The notes: generated from the sequence alone by a model not told the origin. Positions 23,516 to 32,283 are shown, counted from the stretch's first letter. The stretch: 64,000 bases of DNA from a bacterium HR17 (GCA_002898575.1 BEHT01000001.1:62001-126000); one strand, 5' to 3'. Numbers and translations: made by a program.

Positions 23516-26455
23516 TTAAAAGTTTGCGGTGAGCGATGCCCGAAGCAGTGATGCGCTGTAGTTTTGGGCTGCCTGCTCACCACTACGGCGAGTGCGAGTC
23601 CAGATGAGCGAAAAACCGATGTTGCGGGTCAACCGATAGGTCAATTCGGCTTCCAGTTCCAAGTTGCGAAATTGCCCCCCATACAGTCCAGCGGGGCTAC
23701 GGTTTTGCAGCCAAGCGGCGCGCAGGCTGGTCATCCAACGCCCTGCGATCGGCAGTTGCGCGCTTAAAGCGAGGGCGGTGTAGGTAGTTTCGTCCAGTTG
23801 AGGTAGAGGCGTCGCTAACCGCAAGGTCTGCATCCGAAGCCGTTGCAGGCTCAGTGTCAGGTTCAACCCATCGTAGCGCCCCCAGGTGAGCCCGATTAAG
23901 CCCGTAAGTGTCAGAGACTCGTTTTTCTGGGACAGGTCGCTGGTGCGGTCGCGACCGAACTGCGCGAACAGTGAAAGGCGGTCACTGATTTGCCACATCC
24001 CGTTCAAGTTCAGTGCGCGCTGGCGCAAAGTGCCCACCTCAGTAGACCCTTTGTCCGCGTTAGTCGTCCAATCCAGCGCGAGGGAAAGGCGCCGAAAAGG
24101 CGTCCATTGCGCGGTGAACGAAGTGACAGCGCTAGCGGTGCCGACCCGCGTAGACGGCAAAGGCTGAGGCAAGGGCAGCGGCAGTTGACGGCTTCGGTTC
24201 GTCCAACTGGGTGTCGTCGTCCATCCAGAAGATGCAGAGGAGCTGACCCAGCCTGGCGGTGCTGTAGATGCGCTACCGAGCGGCGTCCATGTCCCCGAAC
24301 TGCTTGGGAAGGGCGTTGTGCCGACGCCGAAAGTGCCGTAGCCGCCAAAGCCAGTGGTGCTGAAAGAACCGTTCCAGCCGCTGAAACCACCGCCAAAGCC
24401 GATGCCAGACAAACCGCCACCTGCGACGCCTGTCAGGTAACTGCCTCCGAGCAACGCGCTCACGCTGCTGCCGCCGCTGAGGCGTTGGTGAGTGAAACTT
24501 AACTGCAAACTTTGCCACGGTGTGTAAGACAGTTGAAAAACGCGTTGCGTCGCTTCGGTGTTGAACTGTTGCTGCGAGCTGTTAGAAGCATTTTGAGTCC
24601 AGTCTAACAACGCAGTCAACTTACTGCCGGGGCGATAAGCGACGCTGAACCGCCTGCGGCTCGTCGTGATGCGGTTAACCGTAAGGGGCGCATTGGTCTC
24701 TGTTGGCACAGTTTCGCTGCGGTCGCGCGAGTGTTCCCAAGCCCCTTCCAGCGTCAAGTGCCCCATCTGATGGCTCAAGTAAGCGGTGGTCAGCGTTTTG
24801 GCACTTTCAGTGCCCCCAAAACCCGTGGACAAATGTTGGTGGCTAAGTTGCAGACGCGGCAGTTTAGGGCGGTCAAAGGTCAATTGGAGCCCTAAATTGC
24901 GGTTTGTGCTTTCGCTACTGGCATCGCTTCCGGTAGATGTGCCTAACGGTCCGAAAAACAATCGCCCTCGGCTGCGGCTGTCCTGCCATTGGCTGGTCAG
25001 GGTCAGACCAGGCAACAAGTCGTAGCGCAAGTCGGCGAACAAACCCGATTCGCTGCGGAAAAAGTCCGTGTTGTCAATGCGCGTGAACCCTGGCGAGATT
25101 CGTCGCCACCGGAGGCTGTAGGCGAACCGGCGGCGCTCGTTGCTGAGGGCGATTTCAGTGGCGGTGCCGTTACGCCCGACACCGGCGCTGTGCCCGAATT
25201 GCAGGCTCACCCGCCCAAGCGCGGCGAGCTGAACGCCCCAATCCAATCCCAACAGGCGCAGGGCGCCGACTTGCGCGATAGCGCCAAGCGCTTGGTCGTA
25301 TTCCACGACGACCAATGCCCCGACCGGCACGGGCTGAAGGAAGGTCACCAACCCCGTTTGATAGTCAATGCGGTAGTGCACATCGCGCGTTTGCTGGATA
25401 CCGTTGACGAAGACTCGCTCAGTGCCAGTGACGATCGGACGGGTTTGGAGCAAAAAGGGACCGACGGTGCCGTTGCCTTGAAACTCTTCGCGGCGGTGGC
25501 GTTGCTCGTTGCTCGTGATGGAAAACGGCACTTGTTGGGTCAGGAAGGTGATGCCCAGCAGGCTATTGTTGCCCGTGCGCAGGTTGGCGCGGGCGCCGAC
25601 AAACCGCCCGACGCCCCCCGAACCGACGGTCTCGTAACTGACGGCGATAGTGGAAGTGGGCGGGATGGGCGTGGCGAACATCAGTTGTCCGTAACTGTAG
25701 TCAATTTGGTAGTCCACACCGCGCCGCAACGGGCGTTCATCCACACGCACTTGCTCGCTGCCTTCAATGATCGGGCTGCTGCGCAAAAAATACGGACCGG
25801 GCGAGTTTTTTCCGGCGAAAGTTTCCGTGATGACCTGTGACGGTGTCTCAAAGGTGACCACTGTCAAGTCGCCGGTTTTGCCGAGTTGGTGTTTGATTTG
25901 CAACCCTTGCGCGTAGCGCGAAAACGACACAAATTGGTTGCCTTGCAAACTCATGCTCAAATTGCCGAAGGTGAACCGGGTGCTGCCGGCGTTGTATTCT
26001 GCGAGCAGCCGTCGCGCTGTCGGAGAATAGGAAAACGGCGTCCAATCGCCTTGTAGGCGCAGGTTGCCGATCTGCCAGTCCCAGTTCAGCGCACCGAAAG
26101 GGTTAAAGGCTTTGGTCATGCCAAAGTAATCGTTGCGGAAAATGCGTTCCCCTTCAGGACCGCCTTGAACGGTTGTGCCGACTTGGTAGACGAGGCTGAG
26201 GCTGCCTCGCGCTTCAAACTTGAAGGAAAACGGGCGTTTTTTGCGGCGCCCGGCGTTCGCCAAGCGTTCCGAGGGCGATCCCGCGCCGCTTTCGGCAGCC
26301 TCAGCGAAGGGGACGGCTTCCTGTCCCCGCTCTATCGGTTGCAGCGGCACCGGCGCAGCGGTGTCTGGGGTGACAGGTGCCGGCTCTTCGGGCGCTTGCG
26401 CGACCCCGAAGCGCCACAGTCCCATCAATGTCAGCACGACCCACCAAAAGCGCAT
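23516..26455 (-). CDS. Outer-membrane beta-barrel protein
   Basis: A signal peptide (residues 1-20, ending FGVAQA) is followed by a Pro/Glu-rich link and a long beta-rich protein of 979 residues that ends in Phe (LTANF), the usual signal for outer-membrane insertion. Two similar modules at about 220-276 and 332-388 each read GP-x-x-L-x-x-x-P-I, then a VRVDERPLRRGVDYQIDY-like strand and a Y-G/T-G-x-x-x-F segment. The C-terminal half shows alternating strands typical of a barrel with many strands, interrupted by a Gly/Ser/Thr/Pro-rich insert of about 100 residues (about 660-770). The ATG at 26455 follows GGGGTGA. Possible roles are transport, secretion or adhesion; none can be chosen. Confidence 0.8.
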   Translation of the reverse strand: MRFWWVVLTLMGLWRFGVAQAPEEPAPVTPDTAAPVPLQPIERGQEAVPFAEAAESGAGSPSERLANAGRRKKRPFSFKFEARGSLSLVYQVGTTVQGGPEGERIFRNDYFGMTKAFNPFGALNWDWQIGNLRLQGDWTPFSYSPTARRLLAEYNAGSTRFTFGNLSMSLQGNQFVSFSRYAQGLQIKHQLGKTGDLTVVTFETPSQVITETFAGKNSPGPYFLRSSPIIEGSEQVRVDERPLRRGVDYQIDYSYGQLMFATPIPPTSTIAVSYETVGSGGVGRFVGARANLRTGNNSLLGITFLTQQVPFSITSNEQRHRREEFQGNGTVGPFLLQTRPIVTGTERVFVNGIQQTRDVHYRIDYQTGLVTFLQPVPVGALVVVEYDQALGAIAQVGALRLLGLDWGVQLAALGRVSLQFGHSAGVGRNGTATEIALSNERRRFAYSLRWRRISPGFTRIDNTDFFRSESGLFADLRYDLLPGLTLTSQWQDSRSRGRLFFGPLGTSTGSDASSESTNRNLGLQLTFDRPKLPRLQLSHQHLSTGFGGTESAKTLTTAYLSHQMGHLTLEGAWEHSRDRSETVPTETNAPLTVNRITTSRRRFSVAYRPGSKLTALLDWTQNASNSSQQQFNTEATQRVFQLSYTPWQSLQLSFTHQRLSGGSSVSALLGGSYLTGVAGGGLSGIGFGGGFSGWNGSFSTTGFGGYGTFGVGTTPFPSSSGTWTPLGSASTAPPGWVSSSASSGWTTTPSWTNRSRQLPLPLPQPLPSTRVGTASAVTSFTAQWTPFRRLSLALDWTTNADKGSTEVGTLRQRALNLNGMWQISDRLSLFAQFGRDRTSDLSQKNESLTLTGLIGLTWGRYDGLNLTLSLQRLRMQTLRLATPLPQLDETTYTALALSAQLPIAGRWMTSLRAAWLQNRSPAGLYGGQFRNLELEAELTYRLTRNIGFSLIWTRTRRSGEQAAQNYSASLLRASLTANF

Positions 26456-26500
26456 GGCACAGTCACCCCTTCCTTGCGCCGGTATGAACGGGGTTGTCGG

Positions 26501-27604
26501 TCAAACCTTTGGGGTCACCCGCTTTTTACCCGACGGCAGGATGTCCCGAACCCAGCGCAAAGCGCCCTGCCGCCATGCCACGCGGTGCGTGACCCCCTCG
26601 CGGCGGTCTAACATCGCTTTGTGCGCTTGATACCAGTCGTAAGTGCGACACAACGCCTCCGCGTTGCTGTAGCGCGGGCGCCAGTTGAGCAAGGCTTTGG
26701 CGCGTTCTATGGCGACGAAGGAGTCTTTATCGGCGGTGCCGTAAACCCACTTGTAAAGCGGCGATAGCCGCAGGGTCTCCAAGACCCGCAGCACCGACTT
26801 GACCAACGCTGGGGGGGTTGGGACAACGAACGCCCCTGTCCCGGCGTGATCGCATAGCGTTTGCACATCTTCACGCACCGTCCCAAACCGCTCCGCACCG
26901 ATGTTGAAAGTCGTGTTCACCCGTTCGGCAGGCAACATCACCGACCGTTCTATCGCGTCCGTGAGGTCATCCACATCCAGCAACTGGTACCTGTTTGTGC
27001 CGCTCCCGATGACAGGGATCGGCTTGCCCCGCTCAATCCAATCAAACAGGATCTGAAACACCCCCAACCTTCCAGGACCGACGAAAGTTTTAGGGCGAAT
27101 GATCGGCACCACCATGCCGGCTCGCCGCGCTGCAAGGCAAAGCCGTTCCGCCCAAATCTTGCTTTTGCCGTAAGGTCCTACGCCGTCCAACGGGTCGTCC
27201 TCGTAGAGCGGATGTTTTTCGGGGATGCCGTAGACAGAAGTGGACGAGATGAAGATAACGCGGTCTACACCTAACGCGCAGGCTTCATCCAAAACGATTT
27301 GGGTGCCCGTTACATTGACCGTGAAAATGTCGCGGGGATGCCACAGCGGGAGAGCGGCTGCGGCGTGAACGACCGCGTCGGCGCCCCGCAACGCTGACCG
27401 CACGGTGGCTGCGTCCCGCACATCACCGCACACGATATTGAGCCGTCGTTCCCATCCGTTCGGCAAGGGTTCACCCAGCGTTGCGTATTCCGACGGATCA
27501 AAGGGGGCGATGTCCAAAACAACGACCTCGTGCCCGCTCGCTAACAGCCGGCGCGAAAGGTGCAAGCCCAAAAATCCAGCGCCGCCAGTAATAACCACAC
27601 GCAT
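26501..27604 (-). CDS. NAD-dependent sugar epimerase/dehydratase (extended SDR)
   Basis: The Rossmann motif GGAGFLG (residues 7-13) is followed by the S-S-T/Y-x3-K catalytic set: SSTSVYG with YGKSK (Y144-x3-K148 by position). The substrate-binding C-terminal region has KTFVGPGRLGVF and the NTTFNIG segment near residue 240. This places it in the extended short-chain dehydrogenase family, including nucleotide-sugar epimerases and 3-beta-HSD-like enzymes. It lies between the pyruvyl transferase and outer-membrane protein genes, suggesting cell-surface polysaccharide chemistry. The exact sugar is unknown. It starts at the ATG at 27604. Confidence 0.88.
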   Translation of the reverse strand: MRVVITGGAGFLGLHLSRRLLASGHEVVVLDIAPFDPSEYATLGEPLPNGWERRLNIVCGDVRDAATVRSALRGADAVVHAAAALPLWHPRDIFTVNVTGTQIVLDEACALGVDRVIFISSTSVYGIPEKHPLYEDDPLDGVGPYGKSKIWAERLCLAARRAGMVVPIIRPKTFVGPGRLGVFQILFDWIERGKPIPVIGSGTNRYQLLDVDDLTDAIERSVMLPAERVNTTFNIGAERFGTVREDVQTLCDHAGTGAFVVPTPPALVKSVLRVLETLRLSPLYKWVYGTADKDSFVAIERAKALLNWRPRYSNAEALCRTYDWYQAHKAMLDRREGVTHRVAWRQGALRWVRDILPSGKKRVTPKV

Positions 27605-27677
27605 ACAGAAGCGTTCCCCTCTTCCCGACAGGGATAGAGCCGGTCGGGCGCGAAAAGTTCAGCCGAGAACCGCTGGC

Positions 27678-28724
27678 TCAGAGCACCCCACGCAGCAGTT
27701 CAAAATTATAAGCGGCTTTCCGCTTTTGGTCGGTGACGAAAGCAGTTGTGCGTTCCTGCCACCTTGATGGGTCTTCCGGCGCCGCTCGCTGGACGGCGGC
27801 GATGGCGTCAGGCGCGAAATTCAAGGGCAACAGGCGGTCGGCGAAGGCATCGCCGAAAATGCCCGCCACTTTAGGGTCGTAGTTCAGCCCGATAAAAGGC
27901 ACGCTGAGCAAGCAGGCAGCGATCAGCCCGTGGAGCCGCATCCCGACGAGCAACTGCACTTGCGCGATGCCGTCCAAATTGTCCTGCCAATGCGGTCTGC
28001 GCCACCATGTCCCGCGGCAGTGTTGGGCTAAGTCAGTGAGGGCAGCGTCATCTACGCCGTGATGCAGCGGCAAAAACAGCACTTGCCCGTCCCAAAACAT
28101 CTGTATCCACTGGGCTAACGCTTCCACGAGCCTGCGCAGCGTCGCTTCTGGCGCTTTAACGGGGCGCAGGTTGACACCGAGGGAAAAGCGCGGACGCCGA
28201 GACGGAACTTCGTCCCAAACGAAGGTCAAATCAGCGGTTACGCGGATCAATGACGCTGGCACCCCTAAACGCTCTGCCAATTGTCTCGAGACCGTGTCGC
28301 GGAAAGTGACCAAATGGCACGAGCGCAACGCCCACCTCGCCAACGCGCGGCTCATTGGACGGCGCAGTGGTCCTAAACCTTGTGCCAACAGCACAGTGCG
28401 CTTGCCGAACTGGCGCGCCATCACAATGAGTGTGCAGTAGAAAATCAGCGATCGCAGACTTGTGGCGTCTTGCAGTAGTGACCCGCCGCAACCGATGACG
28501 CATTCACACCGGCTCAACGCCATGCTGACAGCGCGCCATTGGCGCGGGATCGCTGTGACCGCGTGGTCGTTAGCCGTCGCTGCGGGGTTACGGCTGAGCA
28601 CGAAGGGCGTAAATGCGCAACCGTGTTGACGACACCCTTTCAAAAACGCCGCCAGCGTCCATTCATCGCCGAAGTTGCCGGCGCCAAAATAGCCGAAAAT
28701 TAGCCCATTGATCGCTGCCCTCAC
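27678..28724 (-). CDS. Polysaccharide pyruvyl transferase (CsaB-like)
   Basis: CsaB-type enzymes add pyruvate ketals to cell-wall polysaccharide, the anchor for S-layer homology proteins in Gram-positives and some other bacteria. The features are GYFGAGNFGDEWTL near residue 10, GCGGSLLQDATSLRSL, the AQGLGPL segment with RDTVSRQLAERLGV, and the C-terminal VGMRLHGLIAACL (about 265-277), all diagnostic of the family. The GTG at 28724 overlaps the pyrE stop (GTGA) and has GGGGGAG 6 bases upstream; the open frame continues further into pyrE but without a ribosome site. No S-layer protein is in the window. Confidence 0.88.
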   Translation of the reverse strand: MRAAINGLIFGYFGAGNFGDEWTLAAFLKGCRQHGCAFTPFVLSRNPAATANDHAVTAIPRQWRAVSMALSRCECVIGCGGSLLQDATSLRSLIFYCTLIVMARQFGKRTVLLAQGLGPLRRPMSRALARWALRSCHLVTFRDTVSRQLAERLGVPASLIRVTADLTFVWDEVPSRRPRFSLGVNLRPVKAPEATLRRLVEALAQWIQMFWDGQVLFLPLHHGVDDAALTDLAQHCRGTWWRRPHWQDNLDGIAQVQLLVGMRLHGLIAACLLSVPFIGLNYDPKVAGIFGDAFADRLLPLNFAPDAIAAVQRAAPEDPSRWQERTTAFVTDQKRKAAYNFELLRGVL

Positions 28725-29296
28725 CGTTTGCTCCCCCGCCGTTCTAACGGGATGCCTTGCTGACACAGCGGACATTCCTCAGGGAGGAACGCTCGCAACG
28801 GCAACCGCAACAACACTTCCGTGCGGATACCGGGTAGGTGTAACGGCGTCTCACCCCGATCCACCAGCACACCCACGCCGACGACTTGAGCGTTACGGGC
28901 TTGGGCTAACGCGATGGTTTCTTTCAGCGAACTCCCTGTAGTGACGACATCTTCTACAATCAGCACGCGCTCGTGGGGGTGAAGGGCGAAGCCACGCCGC
29001 AGCGTACGGCATCCGTTATCCGTTTCCGCGAACAAGTAGCGGCATCCCAACTGGCGCGCCGTCTCAAACGCCAACACGATTCCGCCGACGGCGGGTCCTA
29101 ACACGGCGTCTATTGGTGTGTCGCCAAACCGTCGGACCCATTCAGCGCACATGCGGCTGACCAAATCTGGGCGCTCCAAAAGCCGAAACTTTTCCACATA
29201 GTGGTCGCTGTGCAGCCCACTGGTCAACAGAAAGTGCCCTTGCAACAAGGCTCCGCAAGCGTGCAACCACGCTATCATCGCATCTTCCGAAAGCAT
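28721..29296 (-). CDS. pyrE: Orotate phosphoribosyltransferase
   Basis: PyrE joins orotate to PRPP to make OMP in pyrimidine synthesis. The PRPP loop VLIVEDVVTTGSSLKE (about residues 111-126) and the N-terminal FLLTSGLHSDHYVEK segment are typical. The ATG at 29296 has GGAGG 10 bases upstream, while the ATG at 29305 is too close to it. The C-terminus carries an extra CPLC pair near residue 180 (ECPLCQQG), as in some PyrE proteins. It overlaps the csaB-like gene by 4 bases; no other pyr gene is nearby. Confidence 0.92.
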   Translation of the reverse strand: MLSEDAMIAWLHACGALLQGHFLLTSGLHSDHYVEKFRLLERPDLVSRMCAEWVRRFGDTPIDAVLGPAVGGIVLAFETARQLGCRYLFAETDNGCRTLRRGFALHPHERVLIVEDVVTTGSSLKETIALAQARNAQVVGVGVLVDRGETPLHLPGIRTEVLLRLPLRAFLPEECPLCQQGIPLERRGSKR

Positions 29297-29410
29297 AGCG
29301 ATCATGCCTCCTTGTGATACCGCTCGCCTTCTGTTTTTGCCGCATGGGGTCGGGAAAACTTTTACGCCGTTGCTGCGTCCATTTTAACAGCCGCGCAGGA
29401 ACCAAAGCGG

Positions 29411-29800
29411 GTGATGACAACGATGCGAATGTCACCATTTCATGGTATCGCAGGGGCAGTGCGATGGGGCTCACGCCTCTTTGTGGCATGCGGGTTACAC
29501 GGCATAAAGGTTTTTGAAATCGGTGGCGAGCATGTAAGGCTGATCGCTTGCTTAGATGATTTTCCGGCTTTTGACATCGCCTTGCGGGGCAACATTTTGG
29601 CTATCGCTGCAGGCGAACGAGGCGTCGTGTTGGTAGACGCGCGCTCGTTGCAGCCGCTCAAGGTGTGGAAAACACCGTTCCCCGTTCACGCTTTGCAGTG
29701 GAAAGAGAACGACTTGACGGGCTTGAGTGGGTGCAACCCCTCTACCGCTGTTCGGTTCACCGCTGTGCCGACGCGTCCTATCCCTGCCCTCACGGGTTGA
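29411..29800 (+). CDS. Short beta-propeller-like protein, possibly a fragment
   Basis: Of the 129 residues, about 25-100 read as two propeller-like blades: LFVACGLHGIKVFEI, then ILAIAAGERGVVLVDARS, resembling LVIVD or WD-type repeats that normally occur in six or more copies. After about residue 100 the sequence loses this pattern, so the gene may be a truncated or frameshifted remnant. GGGTGATG lies at the start, and the ATG at 29423 is also possible. The stop overlaps the -35 box of the following promoter. Function unknown. Confidence 0.45.
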   Translation: MMTTMRMSPFHGIAGAVRWGSRLFVACGLHGIKVFEIGGEHVRLIACLDDFPAFDIALRGNILAIAAGERGVVLVDARSLQPLKVWKTPFPVHALQWKENDLTGLSGCNPSTAVRFTAVPTRPIPALTG

Positions 29801-29825
29801 TTTATCAGGTGGTGCGTGTTATATA
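29797..29825 (+). promoter_or_regulatory. Sigma-70-type promoter before leader RNA and gsp operon
   Basis: TTGATT (29797-29802), an exact 17-base spacer and TATATA (29820-29825) are followed by AAG. The start of transcription would fall near 29832, the first base of the long stem of the downstream structured RNA. Confidence 0.6.
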
Positions 29826-29831
29826 AAGTAG

Positions 29832-29918
29832 TGGCTGTGGGTGCGCTAAGCGCTGGGCAGGTGTGCGTGGTTAGTGCAACGGGCGGGGATGGGCGCACCC
29901 ACAGCCGTTGTTTTCTTT
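29832..29918 (+). ncRNA. Structured RNA or leader attenuator with 14-bp closing stem
   Basis: GGCTGTGGGTGCGC (29833-29846) pairs perfectly with GCGCACCCACAGCC (29893-29906), enclosing 46 G-rich bases that include a GCGC-TAA-GCGC alternative and a GTT-AGTGC-AAC mini hairpin. A T-rich tail GTTGTTTTCTTT follows. With a promoter ending exactly at the stem, this looks like an independent RNA of about 87 bases or a leader terminator for gspF, which begins 160 bases further. No SRP, 6S, tmRNA or RNase P core motif is recognisable. Confidence 0.5.
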
Positions 29919-30080
29919 ATGCCTTGTAATCGCCGCGCTTTGAACTTTCCCTGCACCATCGGATGCCGGGGCTACTGCCCTGCGGCGAATCGCTCAGCAC
30001 GCCGCTGATACGCCTTCTCGTCGGGCGTCCGTCAAAATCATCGGCGTTCAACGCTTTCAGGTAAAGGGGAGCGACGCGCC

Positions 30081-31172
30081 ATGACCGTGACGACACGAGC
30101 GCCCGCTTCAGCGACACCGCGCCGGCGCCGCCGACGCCGCGTCAGTTTTCAAGACCTGACGGTCATGACGCGGCAACTTGCCAGTTTAGTCGGCGGCGGG
30201 TTGACTTTGATGCAAGCAATTGACGCCCTAATTGAACACACGGAAAACGACACGCTTGCCGCTGCCCTCACGCAGGTGCGCGAGGAGTTGCGCAGCGGCG
30301 GCACTTTTGCTGAGGCGTTGGCGAAACACCCACGCCTGTTTAGCCCGCTGTATGTCAGCATCGTTCGTGCGGGCGAAGTGAGCGGTGAATTGCCTCGCGT
30401 GCTCAACTGGTTGGCGGATTACATGGAACGGGAGCAAACCCGCCGCACCCAAATTCGTTCCGCTCTCGCTTATCCGATTTTGCTGTCGGTCGTCATGGTT
30501 GGCGCGTTGGCGTTTCTGCTGATTTTCCTTGTCCCGCGTTATGCGGCGTTGTTCGCTGAGATGGGGCAATCGTTGCCGTTGCCGACGCAAATTTTGCTCA
30601 CGGTTTCAGGTGCCCTCGCGCGTTGGTGGTGGCTGGTAGCCCTCGCCGTTCTCGCTACCGTTTATCTCTACCGCACAGCGCGGCGCACGGTGCGAGGGCG
30701 GTGGGTCACAGATCTGTGGAAGTTGCGTCTGCCCCTGTTCGGGCGATTGCATCTAAAGTCGGCGGTCGGGCGCATGGCGCGGGCGTTGTCCGTGTTGCTG
30801 ATGGGTGGGGTGCCCGTGCTGGAAGCGTTGGGGGTTGTGCGGGAAGTCGTCAGCAATGAGGTGCTGGCACAAGCGTTGGACGAAATGCGCCAACGCGTCC
30901 GCGAAGGGGAACGACTCGCCGACCATTTGCGCCGCAGCGGCGTTTTCCCGCCTTTGCTCACCCGCCTCGTCGCCGTCGGCGAGGAGACCGGCAGTTTGCC
31001 TCAAGCCCTGACGACTGTCGCCGACACGCTGGATTTAGAGGTAGATAGCGCCCTCAAAGCCTTGGTGGCGTTGTTAGAACCTGCGCTTATTTTGCTCTTG
31101 GGCACAGTCGTCGGTTTCGTCGTCATCTCACTGCTCATGGCAGTGTTTCAATTGAACGCTCTCGTGCGGTGA
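30081..31172 (+). CDS. gspF: Type II secretion inner-membrane protein GspF
   Basis: GspF is the inner-membrane platform protein of type II secretion and the counterpart of PilC. A very basic N-terminus (RRRRRRRR) precedes two T2SSF domains (about 30-150 and 230-350). Family motifs include LASLVGGGLTLMQAI, the IRAGEVSGELP segment (here VRAGEVSGELP), and the second copy AVGEETGSLPQAL. Three membrane helices fall near 128-150, 175-195 and 335-360. It heads a cluster of six genes in the classic order F-G-H-I-J-K. The GspE ATPase and GspD secretin are absent from the window. Confidence 0.93.
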   Translation: MTVTTRAPASATPRRRRRRRVSFQDLTVMTRQLASLVGGGLTLMQAIDALIEHTENDTLAAALTQVREELRSGGTFAEALAKHPRLFSPLYVSIVRAGEVSGELPRVLNWLADYMEREQTRRTQIRSALAYPILLSVVMVGALAFLLIFLVPRYAALFAEMGQSLPLPTQILLTVSGALARWWWLVALAVLATVYLYRTARRTVRGRWVTDLWKLRLPLFGRLHLKSAVGRMARALSVLLMGGVPVLEALGVVREVVSNEVLAQALDEMRQRVREGERLADHLRRSGVFPPLLTRLVAVGEETGSLPQALTTVADTLDLEVDSALKALVALLEPALILLLGTVVGFVVISLLMAVFQLNALVR

Positions 31173-31232
31173 CAGCAGGGGCTTTGGTGCGTCCAAAACG
31201 AATAGGCAACTTTGACCGGAGGTGGCTTTACC

Positions 31233-31652
31233 ATGTCGTCGCAACAGCGTCGTCGGCGAAAAGCCCTAACGCTCATTGAGTTGGTCGTGGTTATGGTCAT
31301 TTTGGTGTTGCTGGCGTCTATTGCCACGACCATCGTCATTCGCCGTATTGAGGACGGACGGCGCACTAAAGCGCTCATGGACATCAAGACCATGGAAACC
31401 GCCTTGGACCTTTACAAAGCCGATACAGGCAGTTACCCGACGACCGAGCAAGGTTTGGAAGCGCTGATCGCACCACCCACGACGCCGCCAGTGCCAGCGA
31501 AATGGAACGGTCCCTATCTCAAGCAGCGGCAAGTGCCATTGGATCCGTGGGGCAACCCCTATCAATACGAGAGCGACGGTGAAAACTATGTGTTGTTTTC
31601 CGTTGGCAAGGATGGGCAACCGAACACGGATGATGATGTGCGTCCCGATTAA
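31233..31652 (+). CDS. gspG: Major pseudopilin GspG
   Basis: The ATG at 31233 has GGAGGTGG 8 bases upstream. The prepilin site reads RRRRKA|LTLIELVVV, so the -1 residue is Ala instead of Gly, and the +1 residue Leu instead of Phe; Glu at +5 is kept. The body is typical GspG: DIKTMETALDLYKADTGSYPTTEQGLEAL, then VPLDPWGNPYQYE and the calcium-site ending GKDGQPNTDDD. GspG polymerises into the short pseudopilus that pushes folded exoproteins through GspD. The length (139 aa) is usual. Confidence 0.93.
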   Translation: MSSQQRRRRKALTLIELVVVMVILVLLASIATTIVIRRIEDGRRTKALMDIKTMETALDLYKADTGSYPTTEQGLEALIAPPTTPPVPAKWNGPYLKQRQVPLDPWGNPYQYESDGENYVLFSVGKDGQPNTDDDVRPD

Positions 31653-32283
31653 CCTGCGACATCGCGTCGGGTTTACGCTACTGGAATTGACCGTCGCGAT
31701 GACCCTTTTGGTGTTGCTGGCATTGGTCGCTGTGCCGCTATTTGTCGGTGCCACACGCGGTGCGCAAATACGAACAGCCGCGCAGCAGACGGTGGCGTTG
31801 CTGCGCTACGCCCGTGCCAAAGCCCTTTCGTTAGGGCGCCCTGTCCTTGTGTCGGTGGATCGTTCCAACAACCGCTTGCGCGTGTTGGTCCCCGCTGAGG
31901 TCGTGCAGAGTCAACGGAACGCGGTTTTAGATACCATGCCCTCGTCAGGCACACACCAAGTGTCCGATGTGGAACTCACCGATGAGGATTGGCGGGCAAT
32001 AGCGGGTGAGCAGTTGGAACCCTTAGACCCCGATGCTTTTGCTCCCGACCCTTCCCCGATGGGGCAGGAGCGCCAGTTGCCCGACGGGGTGACCGTCGCC
32101 GCCTTGGAAGACTTGACGACCGGCGAAGAAGTTAACTTGATCGCTTTCTATCCCGACGGAAGCGCGTCAGGAGTGCGGCTTGTTTTGCAGGGGCAAACCG
32201 AATCCGTGACATTGGAGGTCACCCCATTAACGGGCACCGTTCAAGTCGTCACCGCACTGCCAGCGGACGCAGCGAGGCGATGA
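31636..32283 (+). CDS. gspH: Minor pseudopilin GspH-like
   Basis: The gene overlaps the 3' end of gspG by 17 bases, and the ATG at 31636 lies in a run of three in-frame ATGs. The prepilin site is RHRVG|FTLLELTVAMTLLVLL, with the Gly and Glu kept. The remainder resembles GspH: AAQQTVALLRYARAKALSLGRPVLVSVDRSNNRL falls in its early globular part, in two segments. The protein is longer than usual (215 aa) because of an Asp/Pro-rich middle. Minor pseudopilin, expected at the pseudopilus tip. Confidence 0.85.
   Translation: MCVPINLRHRVGFTLLELTVAMTLLVLLALVAVPLFVGATRGAQIRTAAQQTVALLRYARAKALSLGRPVLVSVDRSNNRLRVLVPAEVVQSQRNAVLDTMPSSGTHQVSDVELTDEDWRAIAGEQLEPLDPDAFAPDPSPMGQERQLPDGVTVAALEDLTTGEEVNLIAFYPDGSASGVRLVLQGQTESVTLEVTPLTGTVQVVTALPADAARR

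Noticed and set aside
29832-29918. Signal-recognition-particle (4.5S) or tmRNA
   Set aside because: The size and the single closing stem look similar, but the conserved SRP loop bases (GGAAGCAGC region) and tmRNA features are missing.
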